From Williamsia sterculiae (GTDB lineage Bacteria > Actinomycetota > Actinomycetes > Mycobacteriales > Mycobacteriaceae), in assembly GCF_900156495.1 (NCBI RefSeq), contig NZ_FTNT01000002.1:464359-528358 (forward strand): DNA of 64,000 nt. Reading direction: 5' to 3'. The notes below the pieces were generated by a model. The model had not been told where the DNA came from. It did not search any database and saw only the letters and a list, made by a program, of their open reading frames with translations. The translations under genes were made by a program, and so were the position numbers. Below are positions 32,330-40,965 of this stretch, one piece after another; within the stretch, counting starts at the first letter, position 1; every line of letters starts with the position of its first letter.

Positions 32330-33826
32330 CCCTAGCCCACCGAGCGATCGTTCGGGGGCAGGTGTCGGGCCGGGGACGGTGCCGTAGGTGCTGTTCTCGC
32401 CGATCTGCCGGATGACCTCCGCGAACGCCGCCAGAAAGCGGCTGACCTGGGTGTAGGCGTCACCGTTCGCATCGTCGGCGGGGACGACGTCATGGGCCGG
32501 GAAACGGGCCGAGATGCGCAGCCCGGACGGTGTGCGGTTGACCCAGAGGTAGACCTCGTCGGGGGAGTAGTTGTGGCTCCGTAACACCCGCGCCGCTCCG
32601 GCGTCGGCGGCGTCCGCGCCCGGGGCGAATCGGGTGTCGATGAACGAGACGACGAACTTGGGGTCACTGCGGTGACCGAGCAACTCGGCGACGCGCAGGA
32701 ACGGCAGTCCGGCGGCGATGCGGGACGACCGCAGTTCGGTGGTGGCCCGGGTGATGACCTGGTCGAAGGTGTTCAGATCGGTGGTGTCGAGGCGGAACGG
32801 CGACACGGCGACGAACCACCCCAGCGCGGTCAGCCAGGCCGCGTCGTTGCGGGTGTGACGCGGTATGACACATCGGAACTCCGGCTCTCCGCGTTCTTCT
32901 CGGTAGGCCAGCGCGAGCGCGGACAGCACGCCGGCGAACAAGCTGCCGCCCGCGGCCGAGCACACCGCGGTGAAGCGGTTGGTCTCCCCGTCGTCGAGAA
33001 GCCTGCTGGTCAACGACGACTGGTGCCGGGTCTCGGTGTCGGTCACCTCGTCGGCGTTCACCGCGGTGGACCCATCGGTGGTCGGTGACCGGAAGAAGTC
33101 GGGGAGCCGACCGCCGGCGTCGCGCAGATAGCGCTCCCAAGCCTGCACCGCGGGGTCGTCGATGTCGGCGACCTCGGCCAGCCGGCGCTCGTGCGCACTG
33201 AAGTCGACGTAACTGCCCACCGGCATCAGGGCGGGTGTGGTGCGGTCGCGGGCCGCGCGGTACAGCGCGGTGAGCTCGTGTTGGGCGAGGATCAGCGAGT
33301 ACCCGTCGACCAACGAGTGGTCGGCCGCGAACAGCAGGGTGAAGCTGCGTTCGCGGGCGACGGTGGCGAAGTGGTAAGCGGGCCAGGCCAGCGGAGCGGT
33401 GGCCCGGTCGAAGGTCCCGGCGATCTGGTCGAGGAGTGGTCCGGACTCGGTGTACCAACCGATACGGCCCATCCTCAACCGGACCGATCCGGGCATGGTG
33501 CTCAGCCGCACCGGTCCGGAGTGCTTGAGCACGACGTGACTGCGCAGCACCTCGTGCCGGTCGATCCAGGAGGTCAGGGCGGATCGGATGGCCGGGACGG
33601 ACATGGGTTCGTCGAACTCGATGGCCAGACCCAGCCAGGACTCACGGCCGCCCTCGCGGTGCGTGCGCCAGCGGTACTCCAACGCTCCACGCAGGTGCTG
33701 TTCGTGGTTGTAGGAGGTGGGCCGTGAGTCCGACGACCACGCGCCGAGGCCGCCCTCGGTGTGGGCCGACCACTCGACCAGAGCACCGGGTTCGATGGTC
33801 TGGTCCATCATCTGGATGAACTCCAC
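32327..33826 (-). CDS. PapA-type condensation-domain acyltransferase (copy 4)
   Basis: 499-residue member of the condensation-enzyme superfamily like the mycobacterial PapA proteins, which esterify sugars or diols with long acyl groups. The catalytic motif is DHSLVDG, with His170 and Asp174 intact (first His of the usual HHxxxDG is Asp). Other PapA-like blocks: [26 protein letters not shown], and [18 protein letters not shown] near the C-terminus. I keep GTG 33826 because MEFIQ aligns with MEYTE of copy 1; an ATG at 33811 with GGAG is possible. It begins 3 nt after the sufE stop, so it is inserted between sufE and accA3, normally neighbours. Confidence 0.85.
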   Translation of the reverse strand: MEFIQMMDQTIEPGALVEWSAHTEGGLGAWSSDSRPTSYNHEQHLRGALEYRWRTHREGGRESWLGLAIEFDEPMSVPAIRSALTSWIDRHEVLRSHVVLKHSGPVRLSTMPGSVRLRMGRIGWYTESGPLLDQIAGTFDRATAPLAWPAYHFATVARERSFTLLFAADHSLVDGYSLILAQHELTALYRAARDRTTPALMPVGSYVDFSAHERRLAEVADIDDPAVQAWERYLRDAGGRLPDFFRSPTTDGSTAVNADEVTDTETRHQSSLTSRLLDDGETNRFTAVCSAAGGSLFAGVLSALALAYREERGEPEFRCVIPRHTRNDAAWLTALGWFVAVSPFRLDTTDLNTFDQVITRATTELRSSRIAAGLPFLRVAELLGHRSDPKFVVSFIDTRFAPGADAADAGAARVLRSHNYSPDEVYLWVNRTPSGLRISARFPAHDVVPADDANGDAYTQVSRFLAAFAEVIRQIGENSTYGTVPGPTPAPERSLGGLG

Positions 33827-33829
33827 GGG

Positions 33830-34267
33830 TCAGGTCGGCCCGGTGGCGCCGGTCTGATCGCGCACCTGGACTTTGATGCGGGCCAGCATGGCCGTCATCC
33901 CGCGCAGCCGCAGCGGGCTGACCACGTCGTCGAGGTGCAGGTCGTGCGGGAAGTCCGCGGGTACGGCGACGATGTCCGCCGCCGAGGCCCCGTCGAGGCC
34001 CTGATGCAGGATCGACGCGAACCCACGGGTGGTGGGCGCCTCGGGTGGCGCGCTGAAGTACAGGTGCACCGCCGCGGGATCGTGGGCGTCCACCGAGAGG
34101 AAGAGCGGGGACTGACACTCCGGGACCGGCTCCATGGCGGCGGTCTGCAAAGACTCCGGCAGTTCCGGCAACTCACGGGAGAACTCGACCAACAGCTGCA
34201 CGCGGTCGGCATCCGACAGTGCGGCGAAGTCGTCGACGATCTCGGCGAGGGCGGGTGGCATCGACAT
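33830..34267 (-). CDS. sufE: SufE-like sulfur acceptor protein
   Basis: 145-residue SufE-family protein that accepts persulfide sulfur on a conserved Cys and passes it on in sulfur trafficking or Fe-S assembly. Cys51 is in PECQSPLFL, equivalent to the SufE acceptor loop. Length is as in the mycobacterial homologue next to sseA. Its ATG shares one base with the sseA stop (TGATG), so sseA-sufE are coupled. An open frame extends upstream inside sseA, but the homology starts at MSMPPAL. Confidence 0.9.
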   Translation of the reverse strand: MSMPPALAEIVDDFAALSDADRVQLLVEFSRELPELPESLQTAAMEPVPECQSPLFLSVDAHDPAAVHLYFSAPPEAPTTRGFASILHQGLDGASAADIVAVPADFPHDLHLDDVVSPLRLRGMTAMLARIKVQVRDQTGATGPT

Positions 34268-35157
34268 CAGGCGGGCGGATCCCCGGGCTCGGCGCCGACC
34301 GCGATGGGCGCGCGGACGGTGTTGCCCCACTCGGTCCAGGAACCGTCGTAGTTGCGCACCCGATCGAAACCCAACAGATGGGTCAGCACGAACCAGGTAT
34401 GCGACGAGCGTTCGCCGATGCGGCAGTAGGCGATGGTTGCCGTGGTCGGATCCAGTGCACCGTAGATCTCGTCCAGCTCGGCGCGCGGTCGGAAGCGACC
34501 ATCGCCGGCAGCGGCCTTGGCCCACGGGATCGACTGCGCGGTGGGGATGTGACCGCCGCGCAATGCTCCCTCGTCGGGGTAGTCGGGCATGTGCGTGCGT
34601 TCGCCGGTGTACTCGAGCGGCGAACGCACGTCGATCAATGGTTCGCTGCCGATGACGTCGGCCACCTGCGACGCGAATGCACGGATCCGGCTGTCGTCAC
34701 GGCGGACCAAGGGGTACTCCGACCGCGGGTACTGGGGCACCTCGAAAGAGGTCTCCCGATCCTCGGCGAACCAGGCGTCGCGGCCCCCGTCGAGCAACCG
34801 CACGTCCTCGTGACCGAAGAGCGTGAACACCCACAGCGCGTACGCCGCCCACCAGTTGGATTTGTCGCCGTAGATCACCACCGTGTCGTCACGGGTGATC
34901 CCTTTGCTGCGCATCAGCTCGGCGAACTGCTCACCATCGATGTAGTCACGGGTGACCGGATCGTTGAGGTTGAGGTGCCAGTCGATCTTCTGCGCGGTCG
35001 GAATGTGGCCGATGTCGTAGAGCAGCACGTCCTCGTCGGACTCGACGATCTTCAGACCGGGAACGCCCAGATGCGCACTGAGCCACTCGGTGGTCACCAG
35101 GCGCTCGGGGTGCGCGTACTGCGCGAAGCGGGGATTGGGATCGGTCTCGATGCTCAA
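34267..35157 (-). CDS. sseA: Thiosulfate/3-mercaptopyruvate sulfurtransferase SseA
   Basis: 296-residue two-domain rhodanese. The N-terminal domain is non-catalytic (GDKSNWW at about 97-103, Asp where Cys would be). The C-terminal domain has the catalytic loop YCRIGER with Cys245. Conserved blocks [18 protein letters not shown] and GSWTEWGN are nearly identical to the mycobacterial enzyme as I recall it. I chose TTG 35157 because GGAG is 8 nt upstream and the protein then matches the usual 297 residues; a longer frame to 35247 adds a poor extension. It would donate sulfur to SufE, encoded immediately downstream. Confidence 0.92.
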   Translation of the reverse strand: MSIETDPNPRFAQYAHPERLVTTEWLSAHLGVPGLKIVESDEDVLLYDIGHIPTAQKIDWHLNLNDPVTRDYIDGEQFAELMRSKGITRDDTVVIYGDKSNWWAAYALWVFTLFGHEDVRLLDGGRDAWFAEDRETSFEVPQYPRSEYPLVRRDDSRIRAFASQVADVIGSEPLIDVRSPLEYTGERTHMPDYPDEGALRGGHIPTAQSIPWAKAAAGDGRFRPRAELDEIYGALDPTTATIAYCRIGERSSHTWFVLTHLLGFDRVRNYDGSWTEWGNTVRAPIAVGAEPGDPPA

Positions 35158-35193
35158 TGCTCGTACTCCGGGTTCGCTGTGGACGCTCGACGA

Positions 35194-35212
35194 GGAGAAC
35201 GTCGCGTTCTCC
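35194..35212 (-). promoter_or_regulatory. 8-bp inverted repeat in sseA leader
   Basis: Perfect inverted repeat GGAGAACG-TCG-CGTTCTCC, 37 nt upstream of the sseA TTG start. A TATTCT-like hexamer lies further upstream (about 35221-35226 on the minus strand). It could be an operator or a hairpin in the mRNA leader, and lies between the lipid gene at 35272 and sseA. Confidence 0.5.
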
Positions 35213-35271
35213 CTCATGAAGAATAGTGCCAACCCGAACCGTGTCACCGATGAGCAGCGGGTGCGGCCGAT

Positions 35272-36690
35272 TCAACCGGCGCGGTGACCCGCCGGGGTCG
35301 CGTCGGTGCCCACCCGGTCCGGTACCGCCCTCTCCGTCGGCGACACCGCCAGCCCGCGGACGAGATCGATCAGGTCGTCCACCACGGCGGTGACCACCGA
35401 CCGCGCGGTCGGCGTGTCCGGATGACGGGTACGGAGATGAACACCGGTGTGATCGCGCCAGAACCACATCTGCAGCGTGTCGGCCCGACCGTCGCTGGAG
35501 ACGTGGTGTGCGTCGAGACGTTCCGGCAGGTCGAACCGGCGATAGTCCAGGTACGAGACCATGAAGACGTCGTGGCGTGGCTTGCGTAGTCGGTGCCCGA
35601 AGGTGCGGTACACCGTCGACAATTCGACCTCGCCGAGCGGCAACGCATCGTGCAGGGTCTCAGTGGCCGAGCGGACGGCGTACTCGACCGCGCGCGCCGG
35701 GTCGACACAGGGGTCCGCGACGCCGTCGCATCCTCCCGTCAGGATCAGCGGAGCGTTGGCGACGAACCAGCCGACCGATCGTGACCAGCGGTCGTCGCGC
35801 CGGGTGTGTACCGGGATGACGAGCGGGAGACGGCTCGGCCCACCCAGGCGACGGGTGGCCACGGCCAACGCCGCGAGCAAGGCCGGATAGCAGCGGATGG
35901 GTCCGGCGAGGTCGGTGGCCGGCGTCGTCAGGGCCCAGGCCTCGGCGGCCGACAACACGGTGTCGACGCGGATGCGCGCGGGTGCGAACTCGCCGGGCGC
36001 CACCCCGAGGTCGAGGGGGTACTGCGGGATCGTCCAATCCGCGGCGGCCAGGAAGTCCCCCCAGGCGACGACCCGCGGATCATCCTCCGCCGGTTCGTCG
36101 GCGACAGCGACGTCGGCCTGCTGGTCGAGAAAACCGCCGGCGGCCGTCAACGGATCACCGGCGCAGGCCGTCCGGACGTCCTCCACGATGACCGCCAGCG
36201 AATGGGCGTCGATGTAGCAGTGGTCGAAGGCGCAGACGACCGTGCTGGTGGCGCCGTGGTCCACGGCCGCGAGGAGGTGCGACCCCGGTGTCAGCGCGCT
36301 GCATCCACCGATCACCGCGTCGCCGATCCGGGCCTTGGCGCCGTCCGGGTCGGGGACGTCGACGGCGGTGGGTTCGTGCACGGTGAGCGCGGATGGGGGA
36401 CAGAGTCGACGCTGCGGTACACCGTCGTCGAGGACGAACCAGGCGCGCAACACCTCGTGGTGGCGGAGCACCGCCTCGAAGGCCGCACGCAGGATCGGCA
36501 GCTCGCCGGAGTCGATCTCGAAGGTGACGGCGAGCCAGCCCGAACCACCGGCAGCCACGGCGTCGAGATGGAAACGCTCGTTCTCCGACGGGCCGACCGG
36601 GTGCGCCTCGCCGTCGCCGTCGATGCGCACCGGCCAGCGATACAGTCGCCCGGCTCCGACGTCGAGATTGTCGAGGGTGGTCAGCCTCAT
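35272..36690 (-). CDS. PapA-type condensation-domain acyltransferase (copy 3)
   Basis: 472-residue PapA-like acyltransferase. The active-site motif reads DHCYIDA: His157 and Asp161 are present, but Ala162 replaces the usual Gly. Family blocks: RHHEVLRAWFVLDDG (about 77-91), GWFVANAPLILTGG, FMVSYLDYRRFDLPE and QMWFWRDHTGVHLRTRHP. It lies 10 nt after copy 2 and ends 114 nt before sseA. It is divergent enough from its three neighbours to suggest old duplication with separate acceptor or acyl specificity. Cytoplasmic, no signal peptide. Confidence 0.83.
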   Translation of the reverse strand: MRLTTLDNLDVGAGRLYRWPVRIDGDGEAHPVGPSENERFHLDAVAAGGSGWLAVTFEIDSGELPILRAAFEAVLRHHEVLRAWFVLDDGVPQRRLCPPSALTVHEPTAVDVPDPDGAKARIGDAVIGGCSALTPGSHLLAAVDHGATSTVVCAFDHCYIDAHSLAVIVEDVRTACAGDPLTAAGGFLDQQADVAVADEPAEDDPRVVAWGDFLAAADWTIPQYPLDLGVAPGEFAPARIRVDTVLSAAEAWALTTPATDLAGPIRCYPALLAALAVATRRLGGPSRLPLVIPVHTRRDDRWSRSVGWFVANAPLILTGGCDGVADPCVDPARAVEYAVRSATETLHDALPLGEVELSTVYRTFGHRLRKPRHDVFMVSYLDYRRFDLPERLDAHHVSSDGRADTLQMWFWRDHTGVHLRTRHPDTPTARSVVTAVVDDLIDLVRGLAVSPTERAVPDRVGTDATPAGHRAG

Positions 36691-36700
36691 CGCTGCACCG

Positions 36701-38122
36701 TCACGACTCGGCGCCGTGTCCGGCGACGATCTCGGTGACCCGCTGATGGAAGGTGCCCACCGACTCCGCGGCGGTCGGGTTGTCCGGATACAGCGACATC
36801 AGTCGCAGACCATCGGCGTCGCGGTTGATCCACAGATTCGCGTTGCGCGTTCGTCCGAGACCGGGGAGCAACCGGCCCGTCGCCATCTCCGGATTGTCGA
36901 TTCCCGGCAATCGGCGCAGGTCGAAGTACGACACCATCTGCGGGGTGCCGTCGTCGAGCACCACGTCGCCCGTTGCGGCGAGCAGTCCGAGCACCGTGTG
37001 CACCGGCACGGTGTTGAGGTCCTTGGCCGTGCGTACCGCTTCGGTGGCCACCGCGACGAGGGCGTCCATGTCGACGGGGTCATCCGTGTCGGCCGGGCCA
37101 TCGGTGTCCGGGTGGTCCACCCGGAAGGAGATGGGGGCGAAGTTGCAGAGCCATCCCTGGGTCGCGAGCTCGGTCTTGTCCCGCGTGGACATCACGGTCG
37201 CCACGAAATACTGCGGGTCACCGGTCATCTCGTATTCGGCCAGGGCCATGGCGGCGAAGATCAACCCGAGCAACGAACCGCTGTGCTCACGTGCGCGCAG
37301 TTCGGCCGCCGCGGTCTGCTCGGCGGTGGCCATCGGACGGTCGACGACGGCTGCGGGCGCGGTCTGCGCGCCGGTCAATTCGAGGTCCAGCGGACTACGG
37401 GGGATGGTGCGGTCGTGCAGACGCAGGATCTCGCGCCAGCGCTGCACCCGGGGATCGTCGGCCGACAGTGTCGCCGTGGCGTCGGACTCCTCGACGATGT
37501 GGAGCAGGTGGCTGCGCGCCGGTAGCAGCTCCGGCGCCGGACCGCCGCGGTGCGCCCGGTAGCGGGCGAAGATCTCACCGAGGGCGAGAATGCTGGAGAT
37601 GCCGTCGGTGTGCGAGTGGTCGATGATCACGTAGAAGCCGTAGGACGTGCCCGCATCGATGGCCCCCACGGCCAGACCCGGCAACCGGTCGTGGACCGCT
37701 TCGCCCGCCATCCGCTCGTACAGGTAGTCGAGCAATCGCCCGTGATCGGAGGGTGCGTCTCCCACGGGCACCGGCGTCATCGTCACCGCGTCCGCCGCCG
37801 CGAGGTGCCGGACGACAGTTGCTCCGTCGACGTCGAACCAGCACCGCAACTCGTCGTGCGCGGCGATGAAGTCGGTGATCGCCGCGGCCATGGAGTCGCG
37901 ATCCAACGGCTCCGGCAGATCTGTGGTCGACATGACCGTCGCCCGATGTGGTTCGCCGGCAGTACGTTTGGCGGCTGCCGCGATCAGATGGTCGCGTTGC
38001 AGCGGCGACGGCGGGACCGGGCTGGTCTCGTCGCGAGCACCGTGGCGGGCGTCGGTGACCGGTCGCCATTCAACGAGCTCACCTGCTACGGGATGCCAGT
38101 CCTGTAGCGTTCCGGCTCTCAC
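36701..38122 (-). CDS. PapA-type condensation-domain acyltransferase (copy 2)
   Basis: 473-residue PapA-like acyltransferase with intact catalytic motif DHSHTDG (His169, Asp173, Gly174). Other blocks: FIAAHDELRCWFDVDG (about 85-100), GWLCNFAPISFRVDHP, MVSYFDLRRLPG and NLWINRDADGLRLMSLYP. Its GTG overlaps the copy 1 stop (GTGA), so copies 1 and 2 are translationally coupled and likely act in one complex or pathway. A DPVDMD/DTDGPADTDD acidic insert (about 335-350) is specific to this copy. Confidence 0.84.
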   Translation of the reverse strand: MRAGTLQDWHPVAGELVEWRPVTDARHGARDETSPVPPSPLQRDHLIAAAAKRTAGEPHRATVMSTTDLPEPLDRDSMAAAITDFIAAHDELRCWFDVDGATVVRHLAAADAVTMTPVPVGDAPSDHGRLLDYLYERMAGEAVHDRLPGLAVGAIDAGTSYGFYVIIDHSHTDGISSILALGEIFARYRAHRGGPAPELLPARSHLLHIVEESDATATLSADDPRVQRWREILRLHDRTIPRSPLDLELTGAQTAPAAVVDRPMATAEQTAAAELRAREHSGSLLGLIFAAMALAEYEMTGDPQYFVATVMSTRDKTELATQGWLCNFAPISFRVDHPDTDGPADTDDPVDMDALVAVATEAVRTAKDLNTVPVHTVLGLLAATGDVVLDDGTPQMVSYFDLRRLPGIDNPEMATGRLLPGLGRTRNANLWINRDADGLRLMSLYPDNPTAAESVGTFHQRVTEIVAGHGAES

Positions 38123-39612
38123 CGAGTGCTGCTCTCCGCCTGCGCGGTCGCGAGGTCGGACGGGGCGAAGGTGGTGTCGCCGTCGCGGACCACCTCGAGC
38201 AACACATCGGTGAACACGCGCAGGAAGCGGTGCACATAGTCGGCGTCGCTGCGGCCGGCGGGGAATCGGGCCGACAGGTTGGTACCGGTGGGGATCCGGT
38301 TGATCCAGAAGTAGACCTCGTCGGCGGCGGGGCTGGCGCTACGCAACACCCGGGCGTTCTGCGCGTTCCACTGATCCGCCCCCTCCGCGCCCCGCAGGTC
38401 GATGTAGGAGACCACGAACTGTGGTGGTGTCCGGTGCCCGATCAGGTGCGCGATGGGGTGAAAGGGGACGGTCCCGAGATCCTTGTACTCCTTGGCGCAC
38501 TGGGCGATGGGGCCGATGGCGGTGCCGAAGGTGGATGCCGCACCGGGGCGCAGATGCACGGGGACCAGCCCGACGAACCATCCGGCCGCCTCACCCCACT
38601 GCAGTTCGGTACGGGTGTGGACCGGGCTGACGAATCGGAGGTCGCCTGCTCCGGCGAGGCGGTCGGCGGCTATCGACAACGCGGTGTACACGCCGGCCTG
38701 CATATTCGATCCATGCGCTTTGCACGCCCTGTGGAACCGTTCGGTCTGGTCCGCGTCGAGCACCCAGGTCGACAGACTCGCCTGGAATGCGGGGTCCTCG
38801 CCCTGGATGGTGGACTCGAGGTCGTCCGGCCGCGTGTCCTGTGGGCGGGGGAACGCCGGCATGGGATCGGGCTGGGTGCGGGATTCGCTGTGCGAGCACA
38901 GGAAGTCCACCCAGCGACTCACGGCCTCGGCGTCGGAGTCGAGTTGCGCACCCGCGGCTCGCTCGGCGTGGCTGAAGTCGAGGTAGCTGCCGAAGGTGGC
39001 CAACGAGTCGTCGCGGCCCAACAACTCGGCCTCGTAGAGCCGGGTGAGTTCCTTGATCGCGAAGACCTGCGTGTAGGCATCCATCACCGTGTGGTCGGCG
39101 CCGAAGACCAGCAAGAAGGAATGGTCCCGGGTATCGGGCTCCACGGTCACCGCCAGGCAGTGCGGCCACTGCAACGGGGTGATCCTGGTGTTGAAGAATT
39201 CGTTGATCCGTTGATAGACCGCGCTGCTGCTCGACACGGAGGCGTCGCGGACGGCATCGATGCGCACCGCGTCCGCGCCGATGATCCGACGGCCGAAGTC
39301 GTCGGCGGTGCCGTCGAGACCCGGCAGGTCGAGGTGGGTGACCGTCGACCGGAACGCCTCGTGTCGCGCGTACCAGCGCACCAGTGTCCGGCTCATCGCG
39401 TCGGCGTCCAACGGATGGTCGACGGTGAACGCGGTGCCGATCCAGTGGCTGTACCAGTCGTCGCCGACATCTCGTGCACGTGCGGCGTGCTCGAGGTGCG
39501 CGTAGGACAACTTCCGGTGGTCGTCGGTCCAGTCGGCGGCGTCGGCGGTGGGGGTCCACTCGGTCACGATCCCGGCGGGAAGCGGGTAGTCGGCGAGTTC
39601 GGTGTACTCCAT
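38119..39612 (-). CDS. PapA-type condensation-domain acyltransferase (copy 1)
   Basis: 497-residue PapA-like acyltransferase. The active-site motif is ADHTVMDA: His174 and Asp178 present, Ala179 in place of Gly, as in copy 3. Blocks: GWFVGLVPVHLRPG, FVVSYIDLRGAEGAD and YFWINRIPTGTNLSARFP, most similar to copy 4. The ATG has GAGGGG 8 nt upstream. It is the first of three consecutive copies. The 220-bp region between it and the antigen-85-like gene holds a possible TATCCT -10 box (39741-39736, minus strand), so it may start its own transcript. Confidence 0.84.
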   Translation of the reverse strand: MEYTELADYPLPAGIVTEWTPTADAADWTDDHRKLSYAHLEHAARARDVGDDWYSHWIGTAFTVDHPLDADAMSRTLVRWYARHEAFRSTVTHLDLPGLDGTADDFGRRIIGADAVRIDAVRDASVSSSSAVYQRINEFFNTRITPLQWPHCLAVTVEPDTRDHSFLLVFGADHTVMDAYTQVFAIKELTRLYEAELLGRDDSLATFGSYLDFSHAERAAGAQLDSDAEAVSRWVDFLCSHSESRTQPDPMPAFPRPQDTRPDDLESTIQGEDPAFQASLSTWVLDADQTERFHRACKAHGSNMQAGVYTALSIAADRLAGAGDLRFVSPVHTRTELQWGEAAGWFVGLVPVHLRPGAASTFGTAIGPIAQCAKEYKDLGTVPFHPIAHLIGHRTPPQFVVSYIDLRGAEGADQWNAQNARVLRSASPAADEVYFWINRIPTGTNLSARFPAGRSDADYVHRFLRVFTDVLLEVVRDGDTTFAPSDLATAQAESSTR

Positions 39613-39832
39613 ACGAAAGACCCCTCACTGTCGGTGGTTGGGTGGCGACGTCGCCGGCGGTGGTGGGTGTTCCGAGCCGGATGTCGACACTCGGGGGCGT
39701 CAGCTGATCGATCTACCACGCTGCCGCACGCGATGAGGATAACGCCAATCGGAGTTCCGATGCCGAGGAGGAAATCACCCCGGCCCTGTGAATTTCATCT
39801 CGGTCTGAGCGGTGTCGAAGGATCGCAATTGC

Positions 39833-40882
39833 TCATTGAGCGATATGTAGTCCCCGGGAAATCACCGGCCAACTCTTGTGTAATTGGTCGTTCCAATAGG
39901 GCCACGAATGGGTGCCGGTGCTTTCGAAGTCGAAGGTGGCAGGAATGCGACGGGATGCCAGGTCGTCGGCGAGCAGATGTGTGCAGTAGTCGGCCCCGGC
40001 CTCGATGGCGCCACCGAGTAGCAGCCGATCGGCCGGGTTGGAGTTTCCCGGGTATCCGGGCTGGTCGTAGCGGCCGGGAAGGCCGGTGCCCACCGAGACG
40101 TAGACAGCGGTCCCGCGGAGCCCGGACGCTTGATTGAGCACGTCATGTGCGGCCCAGTCGGGGTCGCCCGGAGGTCCCCACATGTTGTTCGCGTCGCCGC
40201 CGAACGCCGCGACGACACTCCTTGGCACCCCCTGCGCGACGAGGTCGGTGGTGGAGTAGCAACCGCTGTAGGACCCGACCGCGCTGAAGAAACCGGGATT
40301 GCGCGCGGCCAGGGTGAGTGCGGACCCCGCCCCCATCGACAGACCTGCGATACCGCGAATGCCGTTGCCGGAGAATTGCTTGTCCAACAGAGGAGGCAAT
40401 TCCTTGGTCAGGAAGGTCTCCCAGCGATAGCGCCCGAGCTTCGGGTCGTCGCGTTGCCAGTCCGTGTAATAACTTCCGTTACCCGCGAGGGGGAGTGCGA
40501 CGGTGACGTTCTTGGAGCGGAAGAAACTGGACGCGTCGGACTTGCGCAGCCACATGCTGTTGGTCGGGTCCTCCTCACCGAGGCCGCTGAGCATGGTCAA
40601 CACGGGCCGCGGTCCCCGGTCCACCGACGGGGTGAGCACCTGCACCTTGATGGTCTTGGCCATGGATGCCGAATGGACGTACACACCCCACTGGGTGGGC
40701 CCCTCCGACACCACCCGTTCGATGGTCGACGGCGCGGCCGGAGCAGCTTGGGCGGGGGTGACGGTGCCGACGATCAGGCTGATGAATGCCGCGGTCAGCG
40801 TGATCGACATCACATGAAAACGTCCGAGATGCCGGAAGTGGAAGTGCTCCACAAAGCGAACCTTTCGCCGCGGTGGCTGCAT
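39833..40882 (-). CDS. Secreted antigen-85-like acyltransferase in lipid cluster
   Basis: 349-residue exported alpha/beta hydrolase of the antigen 85 family. A long positively charged n-region precedes the hydrophobic signal helix (about 25-42), with cleavage near AQAAP (about 44-48). Seen: SYYTDW (about 137-142), nucleophile GLSMG with Ser182, NMWGP, and GTHSWPYW carrying the catalytic His. AAGGA 7 nt upstream supports ATG 40882. It is paralogous to the copy at 24282. Within this cluster it could move acyl groups onto, or between, exported glycolipids outside the membrane, as antigen 85 does with trehalose mycolates. The exact reaction is inferred. Confidence 0.87.
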   Translation of the reverse strand: MQPPRRKVRFVEHFHFRHLGRFHVMSITLTAAFISLIVGTVTPAQAAPAAPSTIERVVSEGPTQWGVYVHSASMAKTIKVQVLTPSVDRGPRPVLTMLSGLGEEDPTNSMWLRKSDASSFFRSKNVTVALPLAGNGSYYTDWQRDDPKLGRYRWETFLTKELPPLLDKQFSGNGIRGIAGLSMGAGSALTLAARNPGFFSAVGSYSGCYSTTDLVAQGVPRSVVAAFGGDANNMWGPPGDPDWAAHDVLNQASGLRGTAVYVSVGTGLPGRYDQPGYPGNSNPADRLLLGGAIEAGADYCTHLLADDLASRRIPATFDFESTGTHSWPYWNDQLHKSWPVISRGLHIAQ

Positions 40883-40965
40883 CGGGGATTCCTTTACGTG
40901 AGGTGGAGCACAGTGTGGCACGACAGCGGGAATTCACAATATTCAGGCGGCTACCCGTGACGTTG

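Noticed and set aside
38230-40137. Long plus-strand open frame opposite the PapA copy 1 and antigen-85-like genes
   Set aside because: Antisense shadow with biased composition and no recognisable domain; it runs across two real genes and their gap.
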